Origin: Ferrovibrio sp.
GTDB lineage: Bacteria; Pseudomonadota; Alphaproteobacteria; Ferrovibrionales; Ferrovibrionaceae
Assembly: GCF_029255545.1 (NCBI RefSeq)
Contig: NZ_JANLJJ010000064.1
Coordinates: 1 to 35,984, forward strand
Direction of reading: 5' to 3'
Length of the DNA: 35,984 nt
This document shows, in pieces, positions 1-5,981 of this stretch. The notes under the pieces are model-generated. The model ran no database searches. It saw only the letters and a list, made by a program, of their open reading frames with translations, and was not told the DNA's origin. The stretch's first letter is position 1. Each line of letters opens with the position of its first letter. The position numbers and the translations under genes are program-made.

Positions 1-259
1 CCTTCTCCTCGCAGGCCACCCTGCGGCGGGCGACCAGGCCACGCAGATGGGCGGCAGCCGCCTGTCCGCACAGCCAGTCCAGATCATCCCTTTGACAAGT
101 CTGGGTTTTCTCTGGGGCGTCGATGCCATGCAGGCGGTAGGTGACGCCGTTCAGCTTTAGGGTGTCGCCATCCAGCACGCTGGCGGCCGGTTCGGCCAAG
201 GCGGGGCCGGCCAGCAGGAGCAGGGCCAGGAAAGTCGCCCGAATCGCATACCATGTCAT
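1..259 (-). CDS. Exported staphylococcal-nuclease-like (thermonuclease/SNase) protein, 3' end cut by window edge
   Basis: Reading the minus strand from ATG 259-257 gives 86 residues before the window ends. Residues 1-22 form a signal peptide (charged start, Leu-rich core, Ala-Leu-Ala cleavage site). The next part carries the SNase-fold hallmarks: V-L-D-G-D-T at 28-33, then R42 and G-I-D-A-P-E at 45-50, where the Asp, Arg and Glu side chains bind calcium and the scissile phosphate in this family. A Cys pair (C55, C64) may form a disulfide, as in periplasmic members. The C-terminal half of the domain lies outside the window. The gene has no clear Shine-Dalgarno sequence. Its upstream region was split by the transposon whose target duplication begins 7 nt before the start codon, so expression may be altered. 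The family match is strong; the substrate (extracellular or periplasmic nucleic acid) is inferred. Confidence 0.85.
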   Translation of the reverse strand, partial: MTWYAIRATFLALLLLAGPALAEPAASVLDGDTLKLNGVTYRLHGIDAPEKTQTCQRDDLDWLCGQAAAAHLRGLVARRRVACEEK

Positions 260-265
260 GCAATC

Positions 266-274
266 GGGTATAGC
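266..274. repeat. Left copy of 9-bp target-site duplication (GGGTATAGC)
   Basis: GGGTATAGC lies directly outside the left terminal inverted repeat and is repeated exactly at 4044-4052 outside the right one. A same-orientation duplication touching both inverted repeats is the standard footprint of transposition by a DDE transposase. It sits in the promoter or leader of the nuclease gene that starts at 259. Confidence 0.88.
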
Positions 275-285
275 GGCTTTGCACA
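275..285 (+). repeat. Left terminal inverted repeat (GGCTTTGCACA)
   Basis: GGCTTTGCACA here is the exact reverse complement of 4033-4043. The short motif TGCACA is repeated inside both ends, suggesting several transposase-binding sites. Confidence 0.85.
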
Positions 286-295
286 TTTTCAGTCC

Positions 296-327
296 TGAGC
301 ACAAAAAGAGGAACAACTGCACAAAAA
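296..327 (+). repeat. Left subterminal GCACAAAAA motifs
   Basis: GAGCACAAAAAG (298-309) and CTGCACAAAAA (317-327) lie just inside the left end. The second is identical to 3980-3990 near the right end. Together with the TGCACA in each terminal repeat they look like iterated transposase-binding sites; that role is inferred. Confidence 0.5.
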
Positions 328-376
328 GTCTGACCTTGATTAGTCAGAATTAGTTGAAACTACAATTAGCGCCGTC

Positions 377-392
377 GAGTTGCATACAACTC
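377..392. promoter_or_regulatory. Small inverted repeat upstream of the TIR gene
   Basis: GAGTTG (377-382) and CAACTC (387-392) pair around the 4-nt spacer CATA, some 40 nt before the ATG of the TIR gene. It may be an operator or a short RNA hairpin. Nothing in the sequence identifies the binding protein; the Xre regulator in the same element is one candidate. Confidence 0.3.
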
Positions 393-432
393 TTGCTTGA
401 GGCCGGCGAGGGTACTGGGTATCATTAGCAAC

Positions 433-1158
433 ATGGCTCGATGCACAGCACCAGTGGAAGGTCATCGCTCATCCAGCGCCGCAGCGAACTGCCCTGCATG
501 CCGTGGGCGTTCTCGCTTTAGCGGCGGGTGGTCGTCTTACTCGCCACCGTCCTACTCGCCCCCATCCTACCCGTCCTCGTCCTACTCGTCTTCGTCGGGT
601 GGCGGTGGAGGCAGCCGGGGCAGTGTAAAGCCGCGCTGGTCGCGAGCCGGGTCATCCTTGCTGTACACGCCTGCCGAGGTGCTGGCGCTCACACCGGTCC
701 GCGAAAACGTCGAGAAGCGGGCAGCATCCGAACCCGATCTTCGGCACGTATTCCTCTGTCACGCATGGGACGACCGGCAGGGAGCCGCCAAGGAACTGCA
801 CGATCTGCTCGAAGCAAGCCGTGTTTCGGTCTGGTTTAGCGAGAAGGACGTTGCCCTCGGCACGCCGTTGCTCCGCGAAATCGACAAGGGACTGGCGAAG
901 TCGCGTGTCGGTGTCGTGCTGGTGACTCCCGCGCTGCTGAGCCGCCTGCGCGGAGAAGGCATTGCCGACAAGGAGCTTTCGGTACTCCTAGCGCGTGAAC
1001 TACTCGTTCCTGTCGTACACAACACGACGTATGACGCTCTCCGCGAGGTCAGCCCTATGCTCGCCTCGCGAAGCGGCCTGAGTACGGCAGAATCGTCGAT
1101 GACCGTCGTCGCAGGCAAGCTCGCCGAATTAGTCTCAATTGTTGGGGCGCCCGCGTAG
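433..1158 (+). CDS. TIR-domain protein with Cys-motif and Ser/Pro/Tyr-rich N-terminus
   Basis: A 241-residue protein if translation starts at ATG 433; an in-frame TTG at 397 would add 12 residues. Residues 1-26 hold a Cys pattern, C4 and C20-P-A-C23, that could bind a metal. Residues 30-65 are a Ser/Pro/Tyr/Gly-rich linker encoded by near-repeats. Residues about 104-235 form a TIR domain: the first strand reads H-V-F-L-C-H-A-W-D-D (105-114), followed by V-W-F-S-E-K-D-V and L-G-x-x-L-x-x-E-I-D-K-G-L, then V-G-V-V-L-V-T-P. E181 in A-D-K-E-L is placed where TIR NAD-cleaving enzymes have their catalytic Glu. Bacterial TIR proteins often act in antiphage defence by NAD depletion or nucleotide signalling. 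That role is inferred here from the domain and from the cargo setting. No partner sensor gene is adjacent. Confidence 0.8.
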   Translation: MARCTAPVEGHRSSSAAANCPACRGRSRFSGGWSSYSPPSYSPPSYPSSSYSSSSGGGGGSRGSVKPRWSRAGSSLLYTPAEVLALTPVRENVEKRAASEPDLRHVFLCHAWDDRQGAAKELHDLLEASRVSVWFSEKDVALGTPLLREIDKGLAKSRVGVVLVTPALLSRLRGEGIADKELSVLLARELLVPVVHNTTYDALREVSPMLASRSGLSTAESSMTVVAGKLAELVSIVGAPA

Positions 1159-1175
1159 CAGCTATTCAATCGAAC

Positions 1176-2018
1176 TTATTTTCTGACAGTCCGCGTTGGC
1201 CGAACCATTCGCAGCTTCAAGAAATCGACAATCAACGGCACCGCTGCGGGATCGCGTGTGATGTCATGACCGACACCGGGTAGCAACACCGACTTACGGT
1301 TCACACGTTGCATTTCCGGGAAAATCGAACAGTTCCGTTCGTGGAGATTTACCGCAAGCGTTTCGTCATGGCTGCCGAGCAGCGTCAGCACGGCGACATC
1401 CTCGGGTGCGGCAATGCCGGATTTCAAACTAGCACTCTCGGCGGGAAGGCAATTGACTCCAGTTATCGTCACAACAGGGAAGGTTGAAACCGAAAGCTGG
1501 GTCAACGCCCACCCACCGAGGCCGTGACCGACGGCGAACACGTTCGCCTGATCGAGCCACGGAAACTGTCGAAGCTGTTCACGCACGTATTCGAGTTCCG
1601 CCAACCGCTGAGCGACATCTTCTGCATTCGCGTGGTAATCGCGGGCATCCGTGCAAAAGGCATCGCGTGGGCGGTCGAGTGAATGCGGGGCGAACACGAC
1701 AAAGCCCGCTCGGGCCAGTCCGGATATGATCCGCATTTCCGGTGACGCGACCGCGATGCCGGCGCAGTCGTGGAGATACACGACTGCTGGAACCGACTTC
1801 GGCCGGTGTTCAGCGATGGCGCGGTCCAGTGTGAACCCCGGCCTGTAGAAGAAATTATCAGGCTCAGCCGGGAAGACGATCTTCGTCGCCGACCAGACAC
1901 GTGCCAGCGGCGTCTCCACGGGCGAATTCGCAGGCGTCCGCTGTGCCAGAGCGGTTCCCCCGAACAATCCTGCACACCCGAACAGTCCCACGCATAGCAG
2001 CGTTGCGATCCGCATCAT
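1176..2018 (-). CDS. Exported alpha/beta-hydrolase-fold protein (dienelactone-hydrolase-like) without a nucleophile
   Basis: A 280-residue protein starting at ATG 2018, supported by the Shine-Dalgarno CGGGAG just upstream; a TTG at 2036 is possible but weaker. Residues 1-26 are a signal peptide ending A-L-A-Q; Cys15 gives a poor lipobox. The core is alpha/beta hydrolase: Y-L-H-D-C (81-85) at the oxyanion position, a nucleophile elbow at 164-168, D218 in S-H-D-E-T, and H251 in G-V-G-H-D. The elbow reads G-H-G-L-G, so the position of the expected Ser or Cys (166) is Gly. If the usual triad applies, the protein should be inactive as a conventional hydrolase. It may bind a ligand instead, or be a decayed enzyme. 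It ends 17 nt from the convergent TIR gene and starts close to the divergent Xre gene. Confidence 0.75.
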   Translation of the reverse strand: MMRIATLLCVGLFGCAGLFGGTALAQRTPANSPVETPLARVWSATKIVFPAEPDNFFYRPGFTLDRAIAEHRPKSVPAVVYLHDCAGIAVASPEMRIISGLARAGFVVFAPHSLDRPRDAFCTDARDYHANAEDVAQRLAELEYVREQLRQFPWLDQANVFAVGHGLGGWALTQLSVSTFPVVTITGVNCLPAESASLKSGIAAPEDVAVLTLLGSHDETLAVNLHERNCSIFPEMQRVNRKSVLLPGVGHDITRDPAAVPLIVDFLKLRMVRPTRTVRK

Positions 2019-2054
2019 TGTCTCCCGAGTGGTCAATTATTTTATAGGGAATAT

Positions 2055-2360
2055 ATGCCCTGTTTAAGGTTCGCGCAAGCTGCTGCTTTCCGCTGTATGA
2101 AAGCCAGACGGATTGTTGCTTGGAATCTGCGGAAAATCCGCGTTGAACGCGGCTTTACCATCGAGGCGCTCGGCGGGGACGCCGAGGTCGATTCCTCGAT
2201 GGTCGCCCGGATCGAGCGCGGCACCGTGAATTCCAGCATCGACCTGCTGGAACGCCTCGCTAACGTCCTCAAGGTCCGGATCGTCGAATTCTTCGTCGAA
2301 CCCCTACCCGGCGCACCGCAGCCGAAGCCCCTCCGTGGCGGTCGGCGACCCGCGAAATAA
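2055..2360 (+). CDS. Xre-family helix-turn-helix regulator
   Basis: A small protein (101 residues from ATG 2055, which has AGGGA shortly upstream; ATG 2097 would give 87). A Cro/CI-type HTH spans about residues 19-75: a first helix W-N-L-R-K-I-R, the turn and recognition helix D-S-S-M-V-A-R-I-E-R-G, and the typical closing segment L-L-E-R-L-A-N-V-L-K-V. The C-terminus is a short Pro/Arg-rich tail, so no ligand domain is present. It is divergent from the hydrolase gene with only 36 nt between the starts, so it may control itself and that gene. It could also control other cargo of the element; this is inferred from position only. Confidence 0.78.
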   Translation: MPCLRFAQAAAFRCMKARRIVAWNLRKIRVERGFTIEALGGDAEVDSSMVARIERGTVNSSIDLLERLANVLKVRIVEFFVEPLPGAPQPKPLRGGRRPAK

Positions 2361-2552
2361 CTGAGCCCGTAATTTTTTACTAAAGGGAAGCTGGCTGAAA
2401 TTGGGTGAGCAAGCTTCTAATCACTCAATCTTCCAATAGTTCGATTTACTTATTCCGATTATTCGGACTTGGCGGCGCGTAGGCGGCCAATATACGGTCT
2501 TGACGTTTTCCTGCATGTACGGCCAGCATTACAATAAAAGGGAATTAGCAAA

Positions 2553-2765
2553 ATGCGCCGTACTCTTTTAATCATATGCTTAATTGGAGCACTCATCGCC
2601 GGAGTAGGGGAGCGGATTATTTCACGAAAAACTGAACAGCTTGTTCGCGTGCTTTTTACTTCGGCAAAAAAGCCGGGGGATCGAGGGAACGCGACCTTGT
2701 TCGACATCATCGCCAGAGGCTTCTACGGGAACTTCATTGATATTAACGAAAAGCTGGCCAAGTAG
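2553..2765 (+). CDS. Possible small membrane-anchored protein, antisense to the toxin 3' end
   Basis: A 70-residue frame with ATG 2553 preceded by AAAGGGA at 9-10 nt. Residues 5-18 are strongly hydrophobic (one membrane helix or a signal anchor); the rest is polar. Its second half lies antisense to the last 144 nt of the nucleotidyltransferase gene, codon against codon, so either frame could be the shadow there. The hydrophobic part and the ribosome-binding site lie outside the overlap, which is the only reason to keep it. No homologue is recognised. Confidence 0.28.
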   Translation: MRRTLLIICLIGALIAGVGERIISRKTEQLVRVLFTSAKKPGDRGNATLFDIIARGFYGNFIDINEKLAK

Positions 2766-3443
2766 TGCCGGAGGAGCGATTTGACTGCAGTATTTTTCGG
2801 CGGCGTCAAATGCCGGCCCGAGAACGCTACGTAATTGATTTTGATTAATTTCGCTCCCGTCTTCCATACGAACGGTTCGAATCTCCTTGTCTGCGTACCC
2901 GAAGGTAATGCGGCGCATTTCACGAAGAATATTCGGAGGCGTGTGCCTCTCATCTTTACCGCTAATTGCCCATACGAGTGGGCCAAGCGGGCAGTAATTC
3001 TGGACGATGCTAACTAGGTCCACCGCATCACGTGCGGCATTCTGTCTTGATGCTGCACATAGAACTTTGTTGATAGCGACATCTGACTGATGTAGCCGAA
3101 ATCCCAAAACATCATCGTCAATAGCGGGAAAGAATCTACAACAGGACTCGGGATCATCCAGCCATTGCACCCTTGTTTGATAGCCATACTGCGTCAAAAT
3201 GGCTTCAACCATCCATTCGGTTTGGGTAGTGACTTCGACTAGAAATCCCGCTTCGCGAAGAGCGTCTAGTTCCGGATTTACGCCTTCTGGTAATCGCCCT
3301 CTTTCGTCATGGAATATATCCATGTCGTCGGAAAGGCGCGGCCAGTTCTGGTTAAGAGCAACACCGCCACCAACATAGTCGCGAGGCTGCCGGAACGGCC
3401 GAAGCGCCCTGATAACCATGTGTTGAAGTTCGGTTAGCGGCAT
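2622..3443 (-). CDS. AbiEii-like nucleotidyltransferase toxin
   Basis: A 273-residue protein of the nucleotidyltransferase type seen in type IV toxin-antitoxin and abortive-infection systems. Motif I is G-G-G at 25-27 followed by R-L-S-D-D-M-D (36-42), giving the two metal-binding Asp residues. A second block has K126 and R-D-A-V-D-L (138-143), typical of the AbiEii/AbiGii fold. The start overlaps the stop of the upstream gene in TAATG, so the two are translationally coupled, as expected of a toxin behind its antitoxin. Known relatives transfer nucleotides to tRNA or other targets; the target here is unknown. The last ~45 residues look less family-like and overlap an opposite-strand frame, so the natural C-terminus may have been altered by rearrangement. 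Confidence 0.72.
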   Translation of the reverse strand: MPLTELQHMVIRALRPFRQPRDYVGGGVALNQNWPRLSDDMDIFHDERGRLPEGVNPELDALREAGFLVEVTTQTEWMVEAILTQYGYQTRVQWLDDPESCCRFFPAIDDDVLGFRLHQSDVAINKVLCAASRQNAARDAVDLVSIVQNYCPLGPLVWAISGKDERHTPPNILREMRRITFGYADKEIRTVRMEDGSEINQNQLRSVLGPAFDAAEKYCSQIAPPALLGQLFVNINEVPVEASGDDVEQGRVPSIPRLFCRSKKHANKLFSFS

Positions 3444-3793
3444 TATTTCACTAATGCGCTAATTTCCCGTCCGAGCCGGTACGCTTCTGCGTTGCCACGA
3501 TGCATAAGCGCGGCAGCAACTACAGCAGCATCGCCAAAGTCGGCCTTCGCCGGATTGACTTGGATGTTGTCGAGACAACTGGCGTGGAATTGGCGATATG
3601 CCTTCGCAATGAGACTGCGAACTTTCTCCCTTGCTTCCGACTGAGAACCCGCGCGTAGGTCAGCGACAAACGCCTTTAACACGCCGACTTTATCGGTAGG
3701 GATAAAGACTTCGACTCGTTTCAGACCAGCCTTCTGCCGCCGGGCTCGCGACAGGCGGACTCTCTCATGGGCTAACAATGCCTGCTTCGACAT
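3443..3793 (-). CDS. Antitoxin partner of the nucleotidyltransferase toxin
   Basis: A 116-residue protein from ATG 3793, preceded by GAGGAAGAGG; an upstream in-frame start (3856) lies inside operator-like sequence and is less likely. Residues about 17-60 read as a basic N-terminal region then V-E-V-F-I-P-T-D and a helical stretch, resembling a small DNA-binding (ribbon-helix-helix-like) head; the second half (about 62-116) is helical and probably contacts the toxin. The gene ends within TAATG, which is also the toxin start. The antitoxin role is inferred from order, size and coupling, not from a recognised family signature. The inverted and direct repeats just upstream fit autoregulation. Confidence 0.62.
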   Translation of the reverse strand: MSKQALLAHERVRLSRARRQKAGLKRVEVFIPTDKVGVLKAFVADLRAGSQSEAREKVRSLIAKAYRQFHASCLDNIQVNPAKADFGDAAVVAAALMHRGNAEAYRLGREISALVK

Positions 3794-3805
3794 GACCTCT
3801 TCCTC

Positions 3806-3867
3806 GTTTCCGGAAACATATCGTATTTTGTAACCGGTTGCAAGCCTGAATCGCAACCGGAAACATA
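3806..3867. promoter_or_regulatory. Operator-like repeats upstream of the antitoxin gene
   Basis: Three overlapping signals sit 13-75 nt before the antitoxin start: a perfect 12-bp palindrome GTTTCCGGAAAC (3806-3817); the direct repeat CCGGAAACATA at 3810-3820 and 3857-3867; and an inverted repeat CCGGTTGC (3834-3841) / GCAACCGG (3853-3860). Symmetric repeats in this position are usual for autoregulated toxin-antitoxin operons. Binding by this antitoxin is inferred. Confidence 0.6.
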
Positions 3868-3979
3868 GCCTATGTATTTATGAAATAATGAATAATCATT
3901 AATCCCGTTAATGTATTAACCGCTCTAGGACAACCATCATCGATAAAATCGCCATACTGGGTTTCACTCAAACCTTCAT

Positions 3980-4007
3980 CTGCACAAAAAAGGCGGAATT
4001 TGCACAA
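3980..4007 (+). repeat. Right subterminal TGCACAA motifs
   Basis: CTGCACAAAAA (3980-3990) equals 317-327 at the left end, and TTTGCACAA (3999-4007) repeats the core of the terminal inverted repeat. They mirror the left end and are likely transposase-binding sites. Confidence 0.5.
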
Positions 4008-4032
4008 TTAATCCCGCTCAGAAGGGCATTTG

Positions 4033-4043
4033 TGTGCAAAGCC
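4033..4043 (-). repeat. Right terminal inverted repeat (TGTGCAAAGCC)
   Basis: TGTGCAAAGCC is the exact reverse complement of 275-285 and touches the right copy of the 9-bp duplication. Confidence 0.85.
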
Positions 4044-4052
4044 GGGTATAGC
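4044..4052. repeat. Right copy of 9-bp target-site duplication (GGGTATAGC)
   Basis: Identical to 266-274. The sequence between the two copies is the inserted element. Removing it and one copy would rejoin the promoter region of the nuclease gene with the lipid kinase leader. Confidence 0.88.
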
Positions 4053-4127
4053 AGCATACGTTAGTATGAACAGACTTGGTCGACGCTGTCACAAAACCAT
4101 CCCTGCCGCGCGGGGCCGAAATCTGCT

Positions 4128-5066
4128 ATGCGGGCCGCCATGCCCGATTACCGCCGCCGCCTGCTGGTGATCTACAACCCGACCGCCGGCCGGCGGAAAC
4201 GCGCGCGGCTGGAAGCCTATCTCGACCTGCTGGAAGATGCCGGCTGCGCGGTCGAATTCCGCCCCACCACCAAACGCGGCGATGCCGAAGCCTTCGCCGG
4301 CGAAGGCCATGCCGATCGATACGATGCCGTGGTGGCAGCCGGCGGCGATGGCACGATCGGCGAAGTGGCCAACGGCCTGCCGGCCGACAATCCGGCGCCG
4401 CTCGGCATTTTCCCGCTCGGCACCGCCAATGTGCTGGCGATGGAAATCGGCCTGCCGCTGCAGCCGCCAGCCGTGATGGAGGCCGTGTTGCATGGCGCGG
4501 TGGCGCAGATCTGGCCGGGTTTCGCGAATGACAGGCTGTTCACCATCATGGCCGGCATCGGTTTCGATGCCCATGTGGTGGCGGGGCTGCCGCCGAAACT
4601 GAAACGCTGGCTTGGCAAGGGCGCCTATGTGATCGAGAGCCTGCGCCGGCTGGTCGCCTATGACGTGCCGCGTTATCGCTTGAGCATCGACGGCCGCGAT
4701 TACGATTGCGCCTCGGCGGTGATCGCCAAGGGCCATTTCTATGGCGGGCAGTTTGTCTGCGCGCCCAATGCGCGGCTTGACGATCCGGCGTTTGAGATCT
4801 GCCTGTTCAGGATGGGCGGCCGCCTCGGCGCGTTGCGCGCCACCGCCGCGCTGGCGCTCGGGCAGTTGCAACGCCTGCCGGAAATCGAGCTGGTGCGCGG
4901 CCGCGTGGTGGAGATTCATGGCCCGGCAGACCAGCCGGTGCAGGCCGATGGCGATATCGTCGCCGCCCTGCCGGCCCGCATCGCCATCGGGGCGAAAGCC
5001 ATTCCGCTGATCGTGCCGAAAGGCAGCGCGCTGGGACAAAGCATGCTAGAGAAGGCGGCGGAATAA
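4128..5066 (+). CDS. Diacylglycerol-kinase-family lipid kinase
   Basis: A 312-residue protein of the DagK/YegS/sphingosine-kinase family, which transfers the ATP gamma-phosphate to a lipid hydroxyl at the membrane. The catalytic domain fills the N-terminal half: Y-N-P-T-A-G-R at 16-22, the nucleotide-binding signature G-G-D-G-T-I-G-E-V-A-N-G (72-83), and P-L-G-T-A-N (97-102). The C-terminal half is the beta-sandwich lipid-binding region. Length is typical of the family. ATG 4140 is a possible alternative start. It is followed after 22 nt by the ABM gene, possibly as an operon. Lipid substrate cannot be read from sequence. Confidence 0.9.
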   Translation: MRAAMPDYRRRLLVIYNPTAGRRKRARLEAYLDLLEDAGCAVEFRPTTKRGDAEAFAGEGHADRYDAVVAAGGDGTIGEVANGLPADNPAPLGIFPLGTANVLAMEIGLPLQPPAVMEAVLHGAVAQIWPGFANDRLFTIMAGIGFDAHVVAGLPPKLKRWLGKGAYVIESLRRLVAYDVPRYRLSIDGRDYDCASAVIAKGHFYGGQFVCAPNARLDDPAFEICLFRMGGRLGALRATAALALGQLQRLPEIELVRGRVVEIHGPADQPVQADGDIVAALPARIAIGAKAIPLIVPKGSALGQSMLEKAAE

Positions 5067-5088
5067 CCCAGCAAGGGACCGCCCCGCA

Positions 5089-5436
5089 ATGTCCGCACCC
5101 GGCTTCGCCCAAACCCCCAAACCACCCTATTACGCCGTGATCTTCTCCTCGCAACGCACGGAGGGCGATAACGGCTATGGCAAGACGGCCGATCGCATGG
5201 CCGAGCTGGCCCAGCAGCAGCCGGGCTTCCTGGGCATGGAAAGCACGCGCGGCGCCGACGGCTTCGGCATCACGGTGGCCTATTTCGACAGTGAAGAGAA
5301 TATCCGCGCCTGGAAGCGCAACATGGAACATGCCGCCGCGCGGCAGAAGGGCCGCGAGACCTGGTATTCGCATTACGAGTTGCGCGTGGCGAAGGTCGAG
5401 CGCGCCTATAATTTCAACGCGCCGCAGGTGGATTAG
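5089..5436 (+). CDS. Antibiotic-biosynthesis-monooxygenase (ABM) domain protein
   Basis: A 115-residue single-domain protein with the dimeric alpha/beta-barrel (ABM) pattern: Y-Y-A-V-I-F-S-S at 14-21, a helix with M-A-E-L-A-Q-Q-Q-P-G-F-L-G-M-E, a central strand F-G-I-T-V-A-Y-F, and the helix W-K-R-N-M-E-H. Such proteins include cofactor-free monooxygenases, haem-degrading enzymes and many with no known reaction; the longer C-terminal tail is common in the conserved hypothetical subgroup. It has no signal peptide. Its stop lies 3 nt from the stop of the convergent TerB-like gene. Confidence 0.8.
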   Translation: MSAPGFAQTPKPPYYAVIFSSQRTEGDNGYGKTADRMAELAQQQPGFLGMESTRGADGFGITVAYFDSEENIRAWKRNMEHAAARQKGRETWYSHYELRVAKVERAYNFNAPQVD

Positions 5437-5439
5437 AGT

Positions 5440-5871
5440 CTACCGCTGCGGCGGATCGTTCGGCAGCCGCTTGTAGCGCACGCCGGTGCCACGCTCGATC
5501 GCGGCGGCATGCAGGCGCTCGACGCCCAGCTCGTGCCGCAGCATCTCCAGCCAGCGCAGTTCCTCCTGTCGGCCATGACCATCCACCGCGACGATGTCGC
5601 AGGCCAGGGCATAGGCCGTCTCGCACCAGTCCTGCGGCAGGGCTTCCTTCACCAGGCCAAGCGCCGCGTCGATGCCATCATCCTGGTCCAGCAGGGCGAC
5701 GCAGTCGCCGGTGGCGACCCGCATCGCGTCCAGCCCGTAATCCTTGAAGATCGGCAGATGCCGCACCGCCACCTCGATGGCCGCGACTTCCGAATCCTTC
5801 AGTTTGCCGTCGGCCACCGCGGCGATCACCATGGCATAGATCAGGGCATTCTGGGGCGTGATGGTCGACAT
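5440..5871 (-). CDS. TerB-like (tellurite-resistance fold) protein
   Basis: A 143-residue protein from ATG 5871, which has AGGA just upstream; a start 12 codons earlier is less likely. The helical TerB/DjlA-type domain is visible from residue 7: M-V-I-A-A-V-A-D-G-K-L-K-D-S-E, then paired helices and the second acidic repeat A-C-D-I-V-A-V-D-G-H-G-R-Q-E-E (about 95-110). The paired D-G motifs bind metal in TerB. The gene stands alone with no other ter genes nearby, so a role in tellurite resistance should not be assumed; stress-related scaffolding is the usual guess. Confidence 0.8.
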   Translation of the reverse strand: MSTITPQNALIYAMVIAAVADGKLKDSEVAAIEVAVRHLPIFKDYGLDAMRVATGDCVALLDQDDGIDAALGLVKEALPQDWCETAYALACDIVAVDGHGRQEELRWLEMLRHELGVERLHAAAIERGTGVRYKRLPNDPPQR

Positions 5872-5981
5872 CGGTTCCTGGAAGGGCAAGGGGGGAAAGA
5901 CAGACAAGCCACACTATGCCGGATCGGGCCGGCCGGCGCCAGCAACCCGCTAGCGGCAGAATGCGGCAAAAGCGTGACGGG

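Larger units (their letters stand above)
275..4043. mobile_element. Transposase-less 3.77-kb transposon-like element carrying a defence-type cargo
   Basis: The borders are seen directly: perfect 11-bp terminal inverted repeats (275-285 and 4033-4043), a further shared CTGAGC about 10 nt inside each end, and a perfect 9-bp target duplication on the outside. Inside are a TIR protein, an alpha/beta-hydrolase-fold protein, an Xre regulator and a nucleotidyltransferase toxin-antitoxin pair. No reading frame resembles a transposase, recombinase or resolvase, so movement would need a transposase supplied in trans. Base composition in 2361-4060 is visibly more AT-rich than the flanking chromosome, which fits transfer. 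Several DDE families make 9-bp duplications (for example IS1, Tn5, Tn10); I cannot assign the family from the ends alone. Confidence 0.82.
3868..4127. other. Gene-free right end of the transposon and leader of the lipid kinase gene
   Basis: With the operator region this makes a gene-free stretch of about 330 nt. It is AT-rich up to the right transposon end and holds the subterminal TGCACA repeats, the right terminal repeat and the target duplication. From 4053 it is chromosomal leader sequence before the kinase gene at 4128. I see no small gene or RNA in it. Confidence 0.6.

Noticed and set aside
84-302. Alternative 72-codon minus-strand frame at the left edge
   Set aside because: It is out of frame with the signal peptide and SNase motifs read from 259 and has no recognisable features.
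275-4043. A hidden transposase or integrase in the left element
   Set aside because: I read the frames on both strands and found no DDE, tyrosine or serine recombinase pattern.
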